Below are positions 60,660 to 64,000 of a stretch of DNA of 64,000 bases, piece by piece. Position numbers and translations under genes: made by a program. Positions within the stretch are counted from its first letter, which is position 1, and every line of letters begins with the position of its first letter. The stretch spans positions 16,159,267-16,223,266 of the forward strand of contig CM055199.1 of NCBI GenBank assembly GCA_029224185.1, given 5' to 3'. Origin of the DNA: Karalla daura. Taxonomy: Eukaryota > Chordata > Actinopteri > Chaetodontiformes > Leiognathidae. The notes below the pieces were generated by a model. That model saw nothing but the letters and a program-made list of their open reading frames with translations. It was not told the DNA's origin and did no database searches.

Positions 60660-61790
60660 ATGGATCCCGATCGACCTGCAAACGTCTCCTTTTTCGACTT
60701 TGTCGGAGGAGTTCAGCTGCTCCGGGGGGAGGACACCAGGACGGCCCTGCCGGTCATCCTGATCGGAGTGTGTGTGTCCGGAGCTGTGGGGAACCTGCTG
60801 GTCCTTCTCATCTTCATCCGAGACTTCCGGTCAGGTCGTGGCTCTGAGGTGAAGGCTCTCCTGGCCTCTCTGGCCTCCACAGACCTGCTCATCCTGCTGT
60901 TGTGCGCCCCAGTGAGGGCGGTCACCTACTACAAGCAGACCTGGACCCTGGGGAGCTTCATGTGCAGCACCACGGACTGGTTCCAGCACTCCTGCCTGGT
61001 GGCCAAGACCCTCATCCTGGCTGCAACCACCAGAGCCAAGCACACCTGCGCCCCCAGCGTGTCCGGTCCCACCTGGATCCACGGCGCGCTGGCCTTCATC
61101 TGGATCATCTCCATGATGTTCCCGATTCCTCAGATGCTCTTCTCCACGCTGCTTCCTTACGGCAACAACGACTTGATCTGCGTGTCCCAGATGCCGGAGT
61201 GTGCGGCTGACTTCATGAGCCTCTTCTATAAGATCTACCCCACCGCAGCCTTCCTGCTGCCAGTGTCCTTCACCTTAGCTTTCTACACCAAGACGCTGCA
61301 CTCTGCGGTGAACCACGCTCCCAGCCCCCAGCACCAGAGCAAAGTCACCCTGGTGCTGCTGTGTCTCAGCGGCGCTCTGGGCATCATGCTGCTCCCAGAA
61401 TGGGGCACCTTCACCTGGGTGCGTCTGGGTTATACCCCCCCACCCGTGGGTGTCACCATCTTTGCGCAGGTGCTGCTTTACGCGTGCAGCGCGCTCTCCC
61501 CGGTCCTCCTCATGACCATGTACGACGACGTGCGCCAGGGACTCGTCTCCATTTGGTTCACGGCGACCTGCAGGAGCTCCAAGAGACCCCCACTCGCCAA
61601 CAAGTGTCCCAAGACGGAGGGGAACGGAGCCGAGGTGGGGACCGCCAACGCCGTGGCCAACGCGGTGACGCCGGAGGATAAGGAGAAGACCTTCCCAGAT
61701 GTGGAGCACTTCTGGACAGGGCGCAGGAATACGCAGGTGGAGGAGGCGCAGGACCCGGTGCCCTGGGAGAGAGAGGAGAAGATGTTGTAG
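60660..61790 (+). CDS. gpr151: G-protein coupled receptor 151, complete single-exon gene
   Basis: Class A orphan receptor, galanin-receptor-like, expressed in habenular neurons in other vertebrates. 376 aa in one exon, as in the family. An N-glycosylation site NVS lies at residues 8-10. Seven hydrophobic segments are visible: GNLLV with N45 in TM1, LASTDL with D75 in TM2, C102 and C174 for the extracellular disulfide, and LLPEWG in TM6. The DRY site reads TTRAKHT and the NPxxY site reads SPVLLM, so both class A hallmarks are missing; human GPR151 also lacks a normal DRY. The C-tail carries PDVEHFW (346-352) and DPVPWERE (365-372), matching the conserved GPR151 tail, which fixes the identification. 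The first ATG (60660) is used; coding GC is high. Confidence 0.93.
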   Translation: MDPDRPANVSFFDFVGGVQLLRGEDTRTALPVILIGVCVSGAVGNLLVLLIFIRDFRSGRGSEVKALLASLASTDLLILLLCAPVRAVTYYKQTWTLGSFMCSTTDWFQHSCLVAKTLILAATTRAKHTCAPSVSGPTWIHGALAFIWIISMMFPIPQMLFSTLLPYGNNDLICVSQMPECAADFMSLFYKIYPTAAFLLPVSFTLAFYTKTLHSAVNHAPSPQHQSKVTLVLLCLSGALGIMLLPEWGTFTWVRLGYTPPPVGVTIFAQVLLYACSALSPVLLMTMYDDVRQGLVSIWFTATCRSSKRPPLANKCPKTEGNGAEVGTANAVANAVTPEDKEKTFPDVEHFWTGRRNTQVEEAQDPVPWEREEKML

Positions 61791-61863
61791 TGGGTCGGCC
61801 GTGGGAAAAGTCAGATTTTGGCTTCCATTCAGTTCATTTCAAGAGTTGGGATATAGTTGGGGT

Positions 61864-61920
<57 letters not shown>
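61864..61920. repeat. (GT)n microsatellite in the gpr151 3' UTR region
   Basis: 57 bp of GT starting 74 bp after the gpr151 stop codon, followed by a short GA run. Confidence 0.95.
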
Positions 61921-61924
<4 letters not shown>

Positions 61925-62025
61925 GAGAGAGAGAGAGAGAGAGATGATCCCACCAAGTGAAATTCACGTCACTTTTCGGTAGCAACAAAACAGTGTTGAA
62001 CGTGCTATGAAAAGAGGAGGAGAAT

Positions 62026-62035
62026 AATAAATAAA
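62026..62035 (+). terminator. Candidate gpr151 polyadenylation signals
   Basis: Two overlapping AATAAA hexamers, about 235 bp after the stop codon. A further AATAAA at 63045-63050 could give a longer 3' UTR. Confidence 0.4.
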
Positions 62036-62039
62036 TTAT

Positions 62040-64000
62040 CCTAAAACATATATATATATAAAAAAAGAAATATCTGTTGACATTGTGGCATTGGCCAGAT
62101 GGACAGCCCTTCATCTATTTATCAGTCCATTCAGTGCCCGCTGATGTCATGGGGGCAGTTATTCATGAACATCTAAAATCCTAAAGACATAGAAGTGTGT
62201 TCGAGTGTGTCAGGACTGTGCAAAAGTCAGAACAGGTTTCCATTCAAAATCTTTTCAAAATTCGGGATGCGGACTGACTGAGGTTGACTGACCCCCAGGT
62301 TGTTGAGTTGGAATTGGACATGAAGAGGAATCAATTCAGCTTTATTTAAAGTGCCAAAAATGGATGATTTGATTGATTGAAGACCCTAAATAGCCCCTAG
62401 ATGTGTATGCAAGAGTGAATGGTGTGTGCGTGTGTGTGTGTGTATGTGTGTGTGTGTCCAGTAATGGACTGGAGACCTGTCCAGGGAGTCTTCCCTGCCT
62501 TCTCCCTATATTATAGACACCAGGAGATCCCCACAACATCACTAAATGAAAGCCCAAGTAAATCATATTTGTTTTATTTCTTCTATAAATGGTGTTTTTA
62601 TCATTGATTGTTGAGGAAAACATTCTATGGTATGGTTCCAAGGAGTTTGTTGTCTGTACAAAAGATTTAATATGAAAAACAATATTTAATGTTTGTACAA
62701 AATAATTTGATATATAATAAAACATATCACTATAGAAAGTTTTTGTAATGAACTTTACAACTAAATGATGGGTTTGGAAATTAACGGACACTTCCTTTTT
62801 TTCCACCTCAGTACAAAATCAAATGAAATTCGAGAGACAGTCTTGGTTTGGTACAACCCTGGTGTGTGTATTTGTGTGTGTGTGTATTTGTGTGTATGTG
62901 TGAGAGGAAGAGAGTGTTTTCTAGAAGAAGACTCCATGTCGTTCTCAGCTGGTCTCTAGTTTGTTCGACCCACAGTGCAAACCCTCGTCAGTCGACTGTG
63001 TAGTGGCCGCGTTTTGCCGTCGTGAGCTTTTTGGTTAGATGTAAAATAAAACTTGTACACTATCATGTTTTTTCGATGTCACACTTGTTTCTACACTGGA
63101 TTTTGAATATCTGTCCCCGCCTGCAGCACTGCTGCACCTTCACGTAGGAGAAAAAGCTTTGACTAGAGGAGGTTTGTACAAAGATGGAGCCGATGTAAAT
63201 ATCCAGGACTCTCATGGGCTTTGTTGTGACTGTGTACATGTGATGAATAATGTGGATATTATTAAAACATTCTCAAATATGGGCTACTGTGTGTGTATAT
63301 ATATCTGTGTGCATGGAAATGTGTGTGTGTGTGTCTAAGGCTATAATAGAAAACACTCAGGTCACCTTAATCGAGGATAAAATACAATTCCACTGTCAAA
63401 TCTCTCCATTTAATTCAGAAGGTTATGGAATGACAGAGATCATTTCTACATATTAAAATCACAACTAATCCAGCTGCACGTTCCAGGCCATGTCAATCAC
63501 AATAATTCACCCCCAGCAGCATTTTGGCAGTCTGGCAAAGAGCAGGGAGAGCAACACTGCAGATATAACCCAGTCAGAGGATACATCATGTGAATAAAAT
63601 ACTTATAAAATCAATTTGACAATACAGAAATTAATAGATGAGATGGGAGAAAACATGGATGTATGTATGTTTGACCTCTACTTTGCAGGATGTGGCAGAG
63701 ATGAAGGAGGTTATCTGGTACCACAGTGTGAGAATGTGATGTATGTATAGTGGTAATAGTGAAGTTGCCAGAAATCACAATGGACCAAACATAAAAGACA
63801 CATTTATAATTTCTTTTAATGTTTTGGGTAACTTTTATTACTTTACCTATTGCCTAGCAACTCAGCAAGGTGTTTTCCCAATGATATCACAGCATCATGA
63901 TCACACTTATTGACAAGCAGTTAGCACACAACTTAGTTAAAGCTACAAGCTTTGATGATTGGTACAGAAATGAATACATTGTATTTTCAAGGTTATAGTA
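62040..64000. other. Sequence downstream of gpr151, no gene recognised
   Basis: Holds a SINE body fragment (62370-62530), short GT runs and an AATAAA at 63045-63050. No supported open frame. The part up to about 63.1 kb may be extended gpr151 3' UTR. Confidence 0.45.
62370..62530 (+). mobile_element. SINE body fragment
   Basis: 'gaccctaaatagcccctaga', 'gcaagagtgaatgg', an internal GT run, then 'taatggactggagacctgtc' and 'cagggagtcttccctgcct'. This is the body of the same teleost SINE family without its head. Confidence 0.55.

Noticed and set aside
60831..61709. Several open frames antisense or frame-shifted to gpr151
   Set aside because: All are shadows of the high-GC receptor frame; only the 60660-61790 frame has family similarity.

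Overview
The window looks like chromosomal DNA of a ray-finned fish. The evidence is a set of vertebrate multi-exon genes with short fish-like introns, the fish-brain GPCR gene gpr151, very dense CA/GT, GA/CT and GATA microsatellites, and repeated decayed SINE fragments. I see no prokaryotic, plasmid or phage features.

Layout. (1) Positions 1-28.5 kb hold the 5' end of a class X unconventional myosin gene (myo10 type) on the minus strand: 13 coding exons giving the first 476 residues of the motor head, with the rest lying off the left edge. Its 7-codon first exon is at 28.25 kb, and introns 1 and 2 (about 13 kb and 10 kb) fill most of the left half. (2) 28.5-36.5 kb is intergenic. It has a head-to-head degenerate telomere-like block, SINE fragments and a collinear local duplication that ends in a long GATA array next to the following promoter. 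(3) 36.5-44.7 kb is a complete atg9a gene on the plus strand: 18 coding exons, 858 aa, the autophagy lipid scramblase. (4) 45.7-52.6 kb has an array of five CCAAT boxes followed by an intact 8-coding-exon, 1460-aa gene. It resembles the DUF6729 / RNase H-fold transposase-derived proteins of fish. (5) 53.3 kb has a tRNA-Lys(UUU)-like sequence whose acceptor stem cannot pair. (6) 53.4-60.3 kb is gene-poor, with one possible orphan exon on the minus strand. (7) 60.66-61.79 kb is an intact single-exon gpr151 gene, flanked on both sides by long dinucleotide arrays.

The genes do not form a functional unit; they are independent vertebrate loci. The main points of interest are two minor-spliceosome (U12-type) introns in neighbouring genes, one AT-AC in atg9a and one GT-AG in myo10 that precedes a 14-nt microexon. 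The others are the intact transposase-derived gene with its CCAAT array, the chimeric-looking tRNA, and the local duplication beside the atg9a promoter.

Exon boundaries come from reading splice sites, checking that reading phases agree across every junction, and comparing with remembered family sequences. No alignment or search was run.
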